Below, in pieces: positions 9,071 to 17,822 of a stretch of 41,241 nucleotides of DNA. Under the pieces are notes generated by a model that was given only the letters and a program-made list of their open reading frames with translations, was not told where the DNA came from and did no database searches. This DNA comes from Oscillospiraceae bacterium. Its GTDB lineage: Bacteria; Bacillota; Clostridia; Oscillospirales; Ruminococcaceae. Within the stretch, counting starts at the first letter, position 1; each line of letters starts with the position of its first letter. Where the stretch lies: assembly GCA_017829005.1 (NCBI GenBank), contig JAGAJF010000036.1:1-41241 (forward strand). The letters are read 5' to 3'. The translations under genes and the position numbers were made by a program.

Positions 9071-9472
9071 TTATGGGTGTGACAGTCCTATTGCTCTTTT
9101 GATATCGTGTACCATTCCAATTGCCAACCACCAGATATATGAAATTATGAGCGACAGTCCAAATGAAATGACAAGTGATATAACCAGCTCTGCTATCTTA
9201 TCTCCTGTGTCATTCGGGTACTTGAAAATAAAGACAATATATATTATCCAGAGTAATATTGCCACTAAAAGGAAAACTAACCATATTATCTCATCAAAAG
9301 GCACTCTGTAAGGATGATTATATTCCATCAAACCAATTGAATCTAAAAATGAACCAAAAGATATCCCGCTTGAAAGGGATATGGCTGTTACCCAAAGCAC
9401 GCACTTCTTAATATGTGCGCTGTAGGAGCTGTCGGCAGCAAAATTTTTCAGTTTATAGGCTATTCTTTTCAT
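9071..9472 (-). CDS. small integral membrane protein, unknown function
   Basis: A 133-residue protein with about three hydrophobic segments: near residues 27-45, WLVFLLVAILLWIIYIVFIF in the middle, and LVISLVISFGLSLIISYIWW towards the C-terminus. Its ATG overlaps the stop of the upstream gene by 4 bp, so the two are coupled. No recognised domain. Base composition is more AT-rich than its neighbours. Confidence 0.75.
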   Translation of the reverse strand: MKRIAYKLKNFAADSSYSAHIKKCVLWVTAISLSSGISFGSFLDSIGLMEYNHPYRVPFDEIIWLVFLLVAILLWIIYIVFIFKYPNDTGDKIAELVISLVISFGLSLIISYIWWLAIGMVHDIKRAIGLSHP

Positions 9473-10659
9473 CGGCAGTCACCCGAAAATTCTCTCACGT
9501 GTCTGCCTGTGTACTGAACCGCTATGCGGCTTTCGGGGTCATTGTCAAAAAGGTACAAGGTGAGGAGGAAAATCCACTCAAGGGGCTTCATTGCGATATA
9601 TACAAGGTCGGCACGAAGCTTTGTGGTGATGTGCTTTGAAATGGGGTAGCCGTATTTATCGTAAACGAAGCGCACCCATTTGTGGAAACGGGGGGCTTTG
9701 TCCTCGATAAGCTGCTCGAATGCGTTTGCTATGCAGAGCTGTCGGTTAACGCCTATCTTCACCCCGTGGCGTATTCCAAGACGGGTGGGCTTTACCACCT
9801 TTTCGTGACCGTTTACCGCTACGGTGCAGAGGTAGTGTCCCTCGTACTCAACGGGGGGCGGGGATATCATTGTTGAATATGCCCAGTCGGAGGTCTCGGT
9901 GAAGGCTTTGATAATGCCTGTGGGTCCCTGTCCGAAAAGTATGCAGATGATAATAAGCAGTCCCGTTATGGGTATTATGCCAAGTATGGGGAACCATATC
10001 CAGCCTGCGGACTTTTCCAGAATTTTCCTGAGATGTCTGTCAAGGGCATTTTTGGGTTCAATGTCATTTTCACGGAAATGGGCGGTGTAGAGAAGTATCG
10101 TTTCCCTTATTACACGTGCGGATATGATGATGTAGTTTACACAGAACAGGAGCAGGTAGGGTATGGCAATGAGAGTAATATCATCGTTCAGCAGATTTAC
10201 CGAAAGCTGTGATACATAAAACAGGCTGAGGATCATTCCCCCGTATACCCCGCTTACGCATAATGCGGCGGCGAGGGGCGGCAGGACTTTTTCTCGGCTG
10301 AGTATCACAAGGCATACCGTTGCCGCAAGGGCAAACAGAAACAGGGAAAGAGCATAGTCGGAGGAAAAGGGCTCGTGGATACTTGTGAATCCGAGCGGCT
10401 CATTTATTACCACAGGTTCGTCCCACTTGTAGTCACTGATACAGGCGATATCAAATGCGCTGAGCAGGATCCCCGTCACCATTGTGATGACAGTACATTT
10501 CTGCTTTTGCTTTTCGGGCACATCTCTTTTTACAAGATGAATGATGTTTTTCACTGTTAATATTATGGGGAAAATGAAGCAGAGAAAAAATACCGCTAAA
10601 GCGATGATTATCCCAAGCAGCTGATTTACAGCTTCAAGCAAGCTTTCAACAATATCCAC
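9469..10659 (-). CDS. polytopic membrane protein (resembles DUF6688-type), unknown function
   Basis: A 396-residue protein with about six membrane segments in the first 260 residues, then a soluble C-terminal domain containing VAVNGHEKVVKPTRLGIRHG and ANAFEQLIEDKAPRFHKWVR. The latter pattern is, as far as I recall, typical of DUF6688 proteins; function unknown. It starts at GTG: AGGAGG lies 8 bp before GTG 10659, and the nearby ATG is out of frame. It is first in the leftward cluster, behind its own promoter. Confidence 0.75.
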   Translation of the reverse strand: MDIVESLLEAVNQLLGIIIALAVFFLCFIFPIILTVKNIIHLVKRDVPEKQKQKCTVITMVTGILLSAFDIACISDYKWDEPVVINEPLGFTSIHEPFSSDYALSLFLFALAATVCLVILSREKVLPPLAAALCVSGVYGGMILSLFYVSQLSVNLLNDDITLIAIPYLLLFCVNYIIISARVIRETILLYTAHFRENDIEPKNALDRHLRKILEKSAGWIWFPILGIIPITGLLIIICILFGQGPTGIIKAFTETSDWAYSTMISPPPVEYEGHYLCTVAVNGHEKVVKPTRLGIRHGVKIGVNRQLCIANAFEQLIEDKAPRFHKWVRFVYDKYGYPISKHITTKLRADLVYIAMKPLEWIFLLTLYLFDNDPESRIAVQYTGRHVREFSGDCR

Positions 10660-10681
10660 AGGTCATTCCTCCTTTTTCTCT

Positions 10682-10710
10682 ATAATATCATATCGGTTAT
10701 CAAATGTCAA
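10682..10710 (-). promoter_or_regulatory. promoter of leftward membrane-protein/dipeptidase cluster
   Basis: On the minus strand, TTGACA (10705-10710), a 17-bp spacer and TATTAT (10682-10687), 23 bp before the GTG start. It marks a new transcription unit after the oligopeptidase gene. Confidence 0.75.
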
Positions 10711-10758
10711 GAGATTTTTATTGAATTACGATATAATATTATTGAGCAAGAGAAATGA

Positions 10759-12450
10759 TTATTTTATGGGGTTTTCGTCGAGCCACTTCTGCGCTGCCTC
10801 GGAAACAGTTTTCAAGGCTTCATCTCCGAAGGGCGTGTCAAGTCCTGCGGCGGCAACAAGTCCGTCAAAGGTCTCCTCTCCGCCGAGGCTGACAAGCTTC
10901 ATATAACGCTCAAAGGCTTCCTTTCTGTCCCGCTGCATTACTGCCCAGAACTGCAGGGCAACGGTCTGGGCAAGGCAGTAATCAATGTAATAGAAGGGTC
11001 GTTCATAGATGTGGGTCTGTCTCTGCCATGCTCTGCCCTCGCCGTAGAAGGGGCTGCCGTCAAGGTCTATCCAGGGCATATATATTGCTGTCAGTTTTTT
11101 CCATTCGGCTATGCGCTCCTCGGGGGTCATTTTCGGATTTTCATAAACGATGTGCTGGAAATGGTCTACCATTGTGCCGTAGGGAATGAATTTAATTGCG
11201 TCCTCAAGGTGCTTGCGGCAGAATTTCATTGCACCCTCACCGAAAAAGTCCCGTGCACTTGCCCAGCCGAAAAATTCCATTGTCATTGAATGTATCTCGC
11301 AGCTTTCGAGGGTGGGGAGCTGATTGTCGGTGGGGCGTTTATGGCGGTTCACATATGCGGCAAAGGCATGACCTGCTTCGTGGGTGATGACCTCCACATC
11401 TCCCTGTGTGCCGTTGAAGTTTGCAAAGATAAAGGGTGACTCGAAATCGGTAAGCTCGGTGCAGTAGCCCCCGGCTGCCTTGCCCTTGCGGCTCAGCACG
11501 TCCATAAGCTCATTATCCATCATAAAGTCGAAAAATTCGGCGGTGAGGGGGGAGAGGTCATGATAAAAGCGTCTGCCTGCTTCAAGTATATCCTCGGGAG
11601 TTCCTTTGGGTATAGCATTTCCGTCACGGTAGGCAACGGGGGTGTCGGCATATTTAAGGGGATATTTTACGCCAAGGCGCTCTGCCTGCTCTCTGTAGAG
11701 CCTGTCGGCGGCAGGCACCATATATTTTACCACTGCTTCTCTGAATTTTGAAACGTCCTCGGCGGTATAGCTGTTGCGGCACATATTGAGATAGCCGAGA
11801 GGGACATAATTTTCAAAGCCCATTTTAACGGCTTCGGCATTCCGCACACGTACAAGGTCATCGTATATTCGGTCAAGCTCCGATTCATGCTCCTTGTAGA
11901 AGCCGCTTTCGGCTGCCCAGGCTTTATGGCGGATATCATCGTCGGGAGACTGCTTGTAGGGGGTGAGCTGGGAGAGGGTCTGCTTCTTGCCGTCAAAATC
12001 TATCTGGGCGGAGGCAATGAGCTTCTCGTACTCGGTGGTGAGCTTATTGTCCTCCTGCATTTCGGGGATTATTTCGGGGGAGAAGCTTTTGAGGAATATG
12101 TCGGTGTTTATAAACATCACTCTGCCGAATTTTTTCTCAAGCTCGGGGCGGAACTTGCTTTCGGCAAGAGCCTTTGCCACAGATTGACCGTACTCGGTGA
12201 AGGTGGGGTTTGAATTGTCGAAAAACTCGTTTTCTTCGCTGTAGAATTTGTCCTCTGTGTTGATGGTGTGGCGGATATAGCAGAGGCTGTACATTGTGTT
12301 ATAGCTGCCGCCTGTTTTATCCCACCCGAGATATGCTTCGGCTGCTTCTTCGGCTGAACCTGCATTTGCAATGCCCATTGCGGCTTTTTCGGCTGCGGCT
12401 TTCAGCTCGTTCATATCGGGTCTGGTGTAGTTCATTTCGGAAAATTTCAT
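10759..12450 (-). CDS. M3-family oligoendopeptidase (PepF-like)
   Basis: A 563-residue zinc oligopeptidase of family M3. The zinc site HEAGH (His357, Glu358, His361) lies in VEVITHEAGHAFAAY; the downstream ESCEIHSMTMEFF supplies the third ligand region. Length matches the family's oligoendopeptidase F branch. It is cytoplasmic, with no signal peptide, and should trim short peptides. AAAGGAG precedes the ATG at good spacing. It is monocistronic behind its own promoter; the next gene downstream has a separate one. Confidence 0.93.
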   Translation of the reverse strand: MKFSEMNYTRPDMNELKAAAEKAAMGIANAGSAEEAAEAYLGWDKTGGSYNTMYSLCYIRHTINTEDKFYSEENEFFDNSNPTFTEYGQSVAKALAESKFRPELEKKFGRVMFINTDIFLKSFSPEIIPEMQEDNKLTTEYEKLIASAQIDFDGKKQTLSQLTPYKQSPDDDIRHKAWAAESGFYKEHESELDRIYDDLVRVRNAEAVKMGFENYVPLGYLNMCRNSYTAEDVSKFREAVVKYMVPAADRLYREQAERLGVKYPLKYADTPVAYRDGNAIPKGTPEDILEAGRRFYHDLSPLTAEFFDFMMDNELMDVLSRKGKAAGGYCTELTDFESPFIFANFNGTQGDVEVITHEAGHAFAAYVNRHKRPTDNQLPTLESCEIHSMTMEFFGWASARDFFGEGAMKFCRKHLEDAIKFIPYGTMVDHFQHIVYENPKMTPEERIAEWKKLTAIYMPWIDLDGSPFYGEGRAWQRQTHIYERPFYYIDYCLAQTVALQFWAVMQRDRKEAFERYMKLVSLGGEETFDGLVAAAGLDTPFGDEALKTVSEAAQKWLDENPIK

Positions 12451-12496
12451 ATTTGCTTGCTCCTTTTCCTGCTGATTTTTGATTCATATATTATAT

Positions 12497-12525
12497 ATTT
12501 TACCTCTATTCGGGGTATTAGTCAA
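12497..12525 (-). promoter_or_regulatory. promoter of the oligoendopeptidase gene
   Basis: Minus strand TTGACT (12520-12525), a 17-bp spacer and TAAAAT (12497-12502), about 45 bp before the ATG. Confidence 0.65.
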
Positions 12526-12593
12526 TAGAAATTATTCTGTAAAAAATTTTCTGCAGTACGGATTTTTGGGGGGCTGAATGCAGAAAAAAGACC

Positions 12594-12633
12594 GTGCGCT
12601 CATTGTCAGGTGTATACCGATAATGAGCGGCAC
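12594..12633 (-). terminator. Rho-independent terminator after the diguanylate cyclase gene
   Basis: Read on the minus strand, GTGCCGCTCATT pairs with AATGAGCGCAC (one bulge) and is followed by GGTCTTTTTTC. It lies 16 bp past the stop of the GGDEF gene. Confidence 0.75.
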
Positions 12634-12648
12634 GATCACTTTGAAAAA

Positions 12649-13734
12649 TTACATACGTATTTCTCCGCCGCAAAGCTTTTTATAATTCTGTTTATCCTTG
12701 TACATTTCGGCATCGGCTTGTGCGCAAACTCTGTCGAAATCCTCACTTGTAATGTATGAGGCACCGAGAGCGCAGGTGTACGGCGTATTTTTCATTTCCG
12801 AGCGGATATCATCAAGCATTTTTTCCACAGCGGGCTGTTCTGTTCTGAAGCACAGTATCATAAACTCATCACCGCCTGTGCGGTAAAGAGTGCAGCCTTT
12901 GGGAACGATTTTTTCTATGACGTTTACGACTGCACAGATAGCTTCATCACCCTTGGCGTGACCTTGAATGTCGTTGATCTTTTTTAGGTCGTTCAAGTCA
13001 ACGGAGACAACAGCAGTCAGCTCCGTTCTGTGCTTTTCTTCATCAATATACAAGCAGCGGCGGTTGCGGGCTCCCGTCAGAGGGTCGCGCTTGAAGCTTT
13101 CCACGCAGAAAAAAGAGGAGTACAGAACAATTGAAAGAGAGTATGCGCTTCTTATGACGCCATGCATTCCTGCAAAGGATTCCATAAGCATTGCTATAAC
13201 ATTGACAATTACTATTAAAAATACAAGCAGTCCCTCCGAATAATCCTTGCTGCAGAATTTCTTTATCGTAAGCACCATCATAATGATAAGATAAATTATG
13301 CTGACAATATGCGCAGAAAATCCCAAAGGTCCTCTAACAAATTGATTTGCAGAGTCATATGAATAAGCTATATCTGTAAAGAAAGTCGAAAAAGCTATCA
13401 GCATATTCAGGGGCATGGGCAAAATGATAAGAGTTCTTGACAAATTACTTATCTGCTTATCCCTCAGCAGCAGCATAACAAAAAGATAAGCTATCATCGG
13501 ACGTACTGAGTAGCCGACAGCAGATAAGAATATTCTAAGAGTAGTCGGTCTGTCAAGACTTGCCGTCCATAATTCGGCACAGTAGGCGATCATTTCAATC
13601 ACCGTGAGTACAAGGCTCTGACCGAAAACCACATTTATCTTTTTCGGGAAAATGGAATTTATCATCAGAAAAACCGACATATACACAAGTATTATCAGCG
13701 TGGGGAAATTCATTTCAATAAACCATTGTATCAT
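12649..13734 (-). CDS. membrane-anchored diguanylate cyclase (GGDEF)
   Basis: A 361-residue protein: about six membrane helices (residues 10-205), then a GGDEF domain starting at DPLTGARNRRCL. The catalytic GGDEF is intact at residues 287-291 (YRTGGDEFMILCF), so it should make cyclic di-GMP from two GTP. The RxxD inhibitory site normally found just before GGDEF is absent (PKGC instead), which predicts no classical product inhibition. The membrane part is a generic sensor of unknown input. GGGAGAG is 8 bp before the ATG. It is divergent from the chimeric regulator ORF, with about 180 bp between them. Confidence 0.92.
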   Translation of the reverse strand: MIQWFIEMNFPTLIILVYMSVFLMINSIFPKKINVVFGQSLVLTVIEMIAYCAELWTASLDRPTTLRIFLSAVGYSVRPMIAYLFVMLLLRDKQISNLSRTLIILPMPLNMLIAFSTFFTDIAYSYDSANQFVRGPLGFSAHIVSIIYLIIMMVLTIKKFCSKDYSEGLLVFLIVIVNVIAMLMESFAGMHGVIRSAYSLSIVLYSSFFCVESFKRDPLTGARNRRCLYIDEEKHRTELTAVVSVDLNDLKKINDIQGHAKGDEAICAVVNVIEKIVPKGCTLYRTGGDEFMILCFRTEQPAVEKMLDDIRSEMKNTPYTCALGASYITSEDFDRVCAQADAEMYKDKQNYKKLCGGEIRM

Positions 13735-13917
13735 AAGCCACTCTCCCGGTGTAAATATTATGCAGAATTGTTTTTTTTTATTATATCACAGTATTCTTCC
13801 TGTGTCAATTGCCGGACATTTTATCTTAACATTCTTTGTATATCGCCGTAAATAAAATCCGGTTCCGGGGGCGATAGATTTTTTTCACGAAACATACTTA
13901 AATGTCTTTTTCGGTTA

Positions 13918-15267
13918 GTGCGAAACATAGATTATTTTCCAAAAGTATTGCCTTTTTTGATATATATGATAAACTCTGACTGTGAAATACATTTGACAAT
14001 AAAGGATATCGCAAGGCTCTCGGGCTGTGCCGTAAGCACAGTTTCAAGAGCGCTGAATGACCACCCCGATGTGAATGCCGAAACCAGGGAACGCATATGC
14101 AGGATAGTAAAAGAAAACAACTACTGCCCCAACCGCAACGCAAAGCTTTTAAAGCAAACCTCGGGAAAAACTGTACTTCTCATTGTCAAGGGCAGCGCTA
14201 ATCTGTTCTTCACACCCATACTTGAGCAGATACAGTCCTCGGCAGGAAAAAAAGGAATATCGGTCACTGTGAGCTACATAAGCGAAAATGACAATGAGGT
14301 CTCCGAGGCGCTGCACCTGTGTGAAGAAATGAAACCCATTGGAATAATCTTTCTCGGCGGAAATATATGCATTTTTCAAAGGGATTTTGAAAGGCTGCAC
14401 ATTCCCTGTGTACTTTGCACAGCGTATGCGGGAAAACCGGGCTTTGCAAATCTTTCATCGGTCAGCGTAAATGACTTTCTGGGAGGCAGAGCGGCTGCCC
14501 TTAAGCTGTGTGAGCTTGGTCACCGCAGGATAGGGATACTTAGCGGCGACTACAAATCGGAAGGACCCTTTTGTGAACGCTTCCGAGGCATATGCGATAC
14601 TATGTCCGAATATGGAGTAACGGCTGTGGAGAAAGTGACCGAGATATACGAATTTCCCTTCAGGTCGGCATATGAAAAGGCGTGGAAGCTTGTTTCGGAG
14701 CATAGTGATATAACGGCGGTCATTGCTATGTCGGATATAATGGCGATAGGCGCTGTAAGGGCGTTCGGCGATATGAAGCTGAAAATTCCCGATGATATTT
14801 CAGTTATCGGCTTTGACGGGCTGGAGCTTGCGGATTTTTACACTCCCAGGATAACGACATTTCATCAGCCTGTGGACAAGCTTGCCGAGATAACGGTAAA
14901 AATGCTTATTGATATGATACCCAAGGCTCTCGATGAATCTGCCTATCTGGACGGTGCAACAAAGGCGCAGGTGTTCTTCAAGATAACTCTTCCACTTTCA
15001 AAGCCTATAATAGTTTACACTATCCTCACTTCCTTTATGGCACCCTGGGTAGATTACATCTTCCCCAGCATCATCTGCGGCTCGAATTACGACAGCTATA
15101 CCGTTGCGCTGGGAATGTTCAAAATGCTGGAAAGAGAATTTATCGGAGCATATTATACTCAGTTTGCGGCAGGTGCGGTGCTTGTATCGATCCCTATCGC
15201 AGCACTTTTTATTTCAATGCAGAAATATTATGTTGAGGGTGTAACAGGCGGCGCTGTAAAGGGCTGA
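13918..15267 (+). CDS. chimeric ORF: LacI-family regulator fused to C-terminal half of a MalG-type permease
   Basis: One open frame of 449 codons. The N-terminal part is a LacI-family regulator: helix-turn-helix LTIKDIARLSGCAVSTVSRALNDHPDV, then a periplasmic-binding-protein-like sensor through VIGFDGLELADFYTPRITTF. At about residue 333 (about nt 14911-14925) the sequence switches to an ABC sugar permease: the EAA loop LDESAYLDGATKAQVFFKITLPLSKP, membrane segments and a typical MalG C-terminus. The regulator's last 20-30 residues and the first half of the permease are missing. The likely origin is an in-frame deletion of a lacI-malE-malF-malG type locus. The start is uncertain: GTG 13918, ATG 13966 and TTG 13990-region all lack a good ribosome site. 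Confidence 0.85.
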   Translation: MRNIDYFPKVLPFLIYMINSDCEIHLTIKDIARLSGCAVSTVSRALNDHPDVNAETRERICRIVKENNYCPNRNAKLLKQTSGKTVLLIVKGSANLFFTPILEQIQSSAGKKGISVTVSYISENDNEVSEALHLCEEMKPIGIIFLGGNICIFQRDFERLHIPCVLCTAYAGKPGFANLSSVSVNDFLGGRAAALKLCELGHRRIGILSGDYKSEGPFCERFRGICDTMSEYGVTAVEKVTEIYEFPFRSAYEKAWKLVSEHSDITAVIAMSDIMAIGAVRAFGDMKLKIPDDISVIGFDGLELADFYTPRITTFHQPVDKLAEITVKMLIDMIPKALDESAYLDGATKAQVFFKITLPLSKPIIVYTILTSFMAPWVDYIFPSIICGSNYDSYTVALGMFKMLEREFIGAYYTQFAAGAVLVSIPIAALFISMQKYYVEGVTGGAVKG

Positions 15268-15450
15268 TACCTTTCCTGCTGCGGAATACTGCACTCCTTC
15301 CCTCACGACCATAAATCAGAACAGGATACACATAGGAAAGGCTGCATTTTACACAATGATGCAGATCAAAAACGGAATACAGATAAGCTCTGTAAAGCTT
15401 CATACAAGCCTTGTTGAGCGAGATTCGGTAGCCGATATAAATTAAAATCA

Positions 15451-15491
15451 CACCGATCAGATTTCATTTCGGGTCTGATCGGTGTTTTTTT
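15451..15491 (+). terminator. strong Rho-independent terminator
   Basis: CACCGATCAGA (15451-15461) pairs perfectly with TCTGATCGGTG (15474-15484), followed by seven T. It ends the chimeric gene's transcript. The 180 bp between the stop codon and this hairpin shows no ORF I can support. Confidence 0.85.
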
Positions 15492-15527
15492 ACAGAGTAT
15501 CACTTACTCAAAAATATGAAAAAATGC

Positions 15528-15556
15528 TTGACATTGGAAAAAAATTGTGATATACT
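15528..15556 (+). promoter_or_regulatory. promoter of the leader-peptide/hydrolase/ABC exporter operon
   Basis: TTGACA (15528-15533), an exact 17-bp spacer and TATACT (15551-15556): a near-consensus promoter. Transcription would begin near 15563, just before the ribosome site of the short leader ORF. Confidence 0.85.
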
Positions 15557-15590
15557 TTACCTATATTATTTTTCGAAAGGAGGCAGGCAA

Positions 15591-15668
15591 ATGTTTACAC
15601 GTATGGATCATCACGGAATAAATACATTATTTGGAAATGAACCTTTGTCTGCCGCTATGGAAGTATAG
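15591..15668 (+). CDS. 25-residue leader peptide
   Basis: A short ORF beginning MFTRMDHHGINT and ending AAMEV, with a very strong AAAGGAGG 7 bp before ATG and a near-consensus promoter directly upstream. It is followed within 35 bp by mutually exclusive hairpins, one a terminator. This is the layout of a ribosome-controlled attenuator, as known for amino-acid operons and for drug-inducible resistance genes. The peptide is not rich in any one amino acid, which favours a stalling or drug-sensing model over simple starvation; that is inference. Confidence 0.6.
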   Translation: MFTRMDHHGINTLFGNEPLSAAMEV

Positions 15669-15681
15669 TTATCGCTGTATT

Positions 15682-15740
15682 TTTATCTTTATGCAGATAA
15701 AGCGTGCATTTCTGAAAAGAAGTGTACGCTTTTTATTTTT
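15682..15740 (+). promoter_or_regulatory. transcription attenuator (antiterminator and terminator)
   Basis: TTTATCT (15682-15688) can pair with AGATAAA (15695-15701). The latter overlaps the 5' arm of a terminator in which AAAGCGTGCATT (15699-15710) pairs with AGTGTACGCTTT (15721-15732), followed by a T-rich run. The two structures share bases 15699-15701, so they compete. It precedes the hydrolase start codon by 65 bp. Confidence 0.6.
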
Positions 15741-15805
15741 ATATATCAGGAGGTGCGAAAATACTTATAATGACGGCAGAGAATAATATCAAGGAGGACT
15801 TTATT

Positions 15806-16999
15806 ATGAACGTAATTCAAGGAAAAACCGAATGCAGACCCATTGACACAGGCTATGACGAAAGCAGGATAGAAATGCTAAATAAGCGCTTTGGCGAGAT
15901 GATAGACAAGAAGCTTATTCACGGCGCAATATACTGCATTTCCCACAAGGGCAAGGTCATTGCCCACGGCGCAATAGGCAGGAACAACAGTATGGGCATA
16001 GATACGCCTATGAGACCCGACACGGTTTTCGGCATTGCTTCCATTACCAAGACCTTTACGGCGACAGCAATAATGCAGCTTGTGGAGGACGGCTATATCA
16101 GGCTCAATACACCCGTGAGCGAGATACTTCCCCAGTTTGCCGAAAAGCCCTTTGACGGCATAACTCTCTGGCACCTGCTCACCCATACCTCGGGTATCTA
16201 TCCCGACGGAGGCTGTTTCCCCGAAGCCGCTCCCAAGGACACATGGGAGCTTATTGAAGCCGCCGCCGAAAAGTGGGACGGCAAAAGCGAATTTGACTGG
16301 ATATCCGCAGGCATCTCGGGAGGACTTCGCCGTCCGACAGGCACTGAGTGGCAGTACTGCTCATTCGGCTTTGCCCTCCTTGGAGAAATTGTCACAAGAG
16401 TAAGCGGCAAAAATGTCCACGATTATATCGAGGAAAAAATAATCCGTCCCCTGAAAATGACCGACAGCGGATTTTACTACACCCCCGAAACGGCAGCAAG
16501 GGGATATATCTTCGATGAGGGGCATAAAAATTACCTCGACAAAATAGTATCCGGCGAGATAAACGGACGTGACGGGGAAGGAAACGTGTGGGACAAAATA
16601 CCAAGCACAGGCGGCGGAATACACTCCACCGTATACGACCTTATCCGCTACGCAAACGCATACATATACGGCGGAAGGTTTGAGGGTGCACGTATCCTCG
16701 GCAGAAAGTCCGTTGAAAAGATGAGCACAGTTCAGCTTACAGGCATTCCCGACCACTGCTGGAATGCCAATGAGCCTGACCGCCTTTACGGCATAGGCTT
16801 TGATATCCGTCACGGACAGTCCTTCTCCTATTCGGACAGAACAATTATGCACGAGGGCGCAGGAGCTTCATCTCTTGACATTGATCTTGAGGAGCAATTG
16901 GCGGCAGCGTGGTTTGTTCCCTTTGACACGGGTGCAAACGGCTGGTCGGCAGAGCCTTTGTACAACGTTCAGAACATTATCTGGTCGGGGTTGATTTGA
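15806..16999 (+). CDS. serine hydrolase, beta-lactamase class C / penicillin-binding-protein-like family
   Basis: A 397-residue member of the beta-lactamase-related serine hydrolases. Catalytic Ser and Lys are in FGIASITKTF (SxxK); the Tyr motif is WQYCSFGFALLG (YCS in place of YxN). The third motif region is near MHEGAGASS. There is no signal peptide, so it is probably a cytoplasmic esterase or peptidase and not a true beta-lactamase. The ATG at 15806 has AAGGAGG 8 bp upstream; the open frame extends earlier, but those starts overlap the attenuator. It is first gene of an operon with an ABC-2 exporter, so it may act on the exported compound. Confidence 0.85.
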   Translation: MNVIQGKTECRPIDTGYDESRIEMLNKRFGEMIDKKLIHGAIYCISHKGKVIAHGAIGRNNSMGIDTPMRPDTVFGIASITKTFTATAIMQLVEDGYIRLNTPVSEILPQFAEKPFDGITLWHLLTHTSGIYPDGGCFPEAAPKDTWELIEAAAEKWDGKSEFDWISAGISGGLRRPTGTEWQYCSFGFALLGEIVTRVSGKNVHDYIEEKIIRPLKMTDSGFYYTPETAARGYIFDEGHKNYLDKIVSGEINGRDGEGNVWDKIPSTGGGIHSTVYDLIRYANAYIYGGRFEGARILGRKSVEKMSTVQLTGIPDHCWNANEPDRLYGIGFDIRHGQSFSYSDRTIMHEGAGASSLDIDLEEQLAAAWFVPFDTGANGWSAEPLYNVQNIIWSGLI

Positions 17000-17818
17000 T
17001 TGAATTATATTAAGCATAAGCTTGAAATGTGCAAAGCGGTGGCGTTTGTGACCTACAAGGAATGGAGCGCCTACCGCACACACTCGCTGGTATCGGTTTT
17101 CGTGGGACCCGTATATTTTATGGTGCAGTATTTCATCTGTACGGCAATATACGGCGGGAACATCACCTTAGGGGGACTTGAGTTTGAACAGACCGTCCGA
17201 TATTTCGGAGCTTCTGCTCTTATCGGCTATCTCACCATGGATTTTGCCGACTGGAATTTGCAGATGCTTGTGCGGACGGGGAAATTCCTCACCTTCACCC
17301 TCCGCCCCATGCACCACAGATTTTTTGCCCTGTCACAGAAGATAGGACACAGAGTGCTGGGATTTTTCCTTGAGTTCCTGCCCTGTCTGTTCATATTTGC
17401 CTTGCTGTTTAAAGTGGAAATAATCCCACGGTATATGGGCTGGACGGTGCTTTCGGTGGCTCTTGCCTTTCTTATGAATTTCTATGTGAATTACTGTCTG
17501 GGAATGACGGCGTTTTATTTCGTGCAGGCAAACGGCATAAGAGTGGTCTATCAGCTTCTGGGAAGCATTTTCTCGGGAGCGCTGATACCGCTCAGCTTCT
17601 TCCCCGAAGTCATTCAGCGGATAATGATGTTCCTGCCCTTTCAGTACACAAATTATATCCCTGCAATGGTATGGACGGGCAATAATTCCATCGGCGAAAT
17701 GGGAATGACTATCCCACAGGCAGTTTTGTATCAGGGAATAGCCGTAATATTCACCGCACTGCTCAGCGAGGTGATATACCGCTCGTCAATAAAGCGCTTT
17801 ACAGCGGTGGGAGCGTGA
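17000..17818 (+). CDS. ABC-2 type exporter permease (viologen/multidrug-export type)
   Basis: A 272-residue integral membrane protein with about six helices. The pattern MCKAVAFVTYKEWSAYRTHSLV followed by hydrophobic segments is typical of the DUF990-like permease pair of ABC-2 exporters. TTG 17000 directly follows the hydrolase stop (TGA 16997-16999), suggesting coupling; ATG 17027 is a possible later start. It is followed 4 bp later by a second permease and then the ATPase. Confidence 0.85.
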   Translation: MNYIKHKLEMCKAVAFVTYKEWSAYRTHSLVSVFVGPVYFMVQYFICTAIYGGNITLGGLEFEQTVRYFGASALIGYLTMDFADWNLQMLVRTGKFLTFTLRPMHHRFFALSQKIGHRVLGFFLEFLPCLFIFALLFKVEIIPRYMGWTVLSVALAFLMNFYVNYCLGMTAFYFVQANGIRVVYQLLGSIFSGALIPLSFFPEVIQRIMMFLPFQYTNYIPAMVWTGNNSIGEMGMTIPQAVLYQGIAVIFTALLSEVIYRSSIKRFTAVGA

Positions 17819-17822
17819 TGAA

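Noticed and set aside
9042-9131. 30-codon N-terminal extension of the M20 dipeptidase
   Set aside because: It would overlap the upstream gene by 61 bp and does not resemble the family; ATG 9041 fits better.
15268-15450. Further permease or amylase remnant after the chimeric ORF
   Set aside because: No reading frame continues with recognisable sequence; only a terminator is found.
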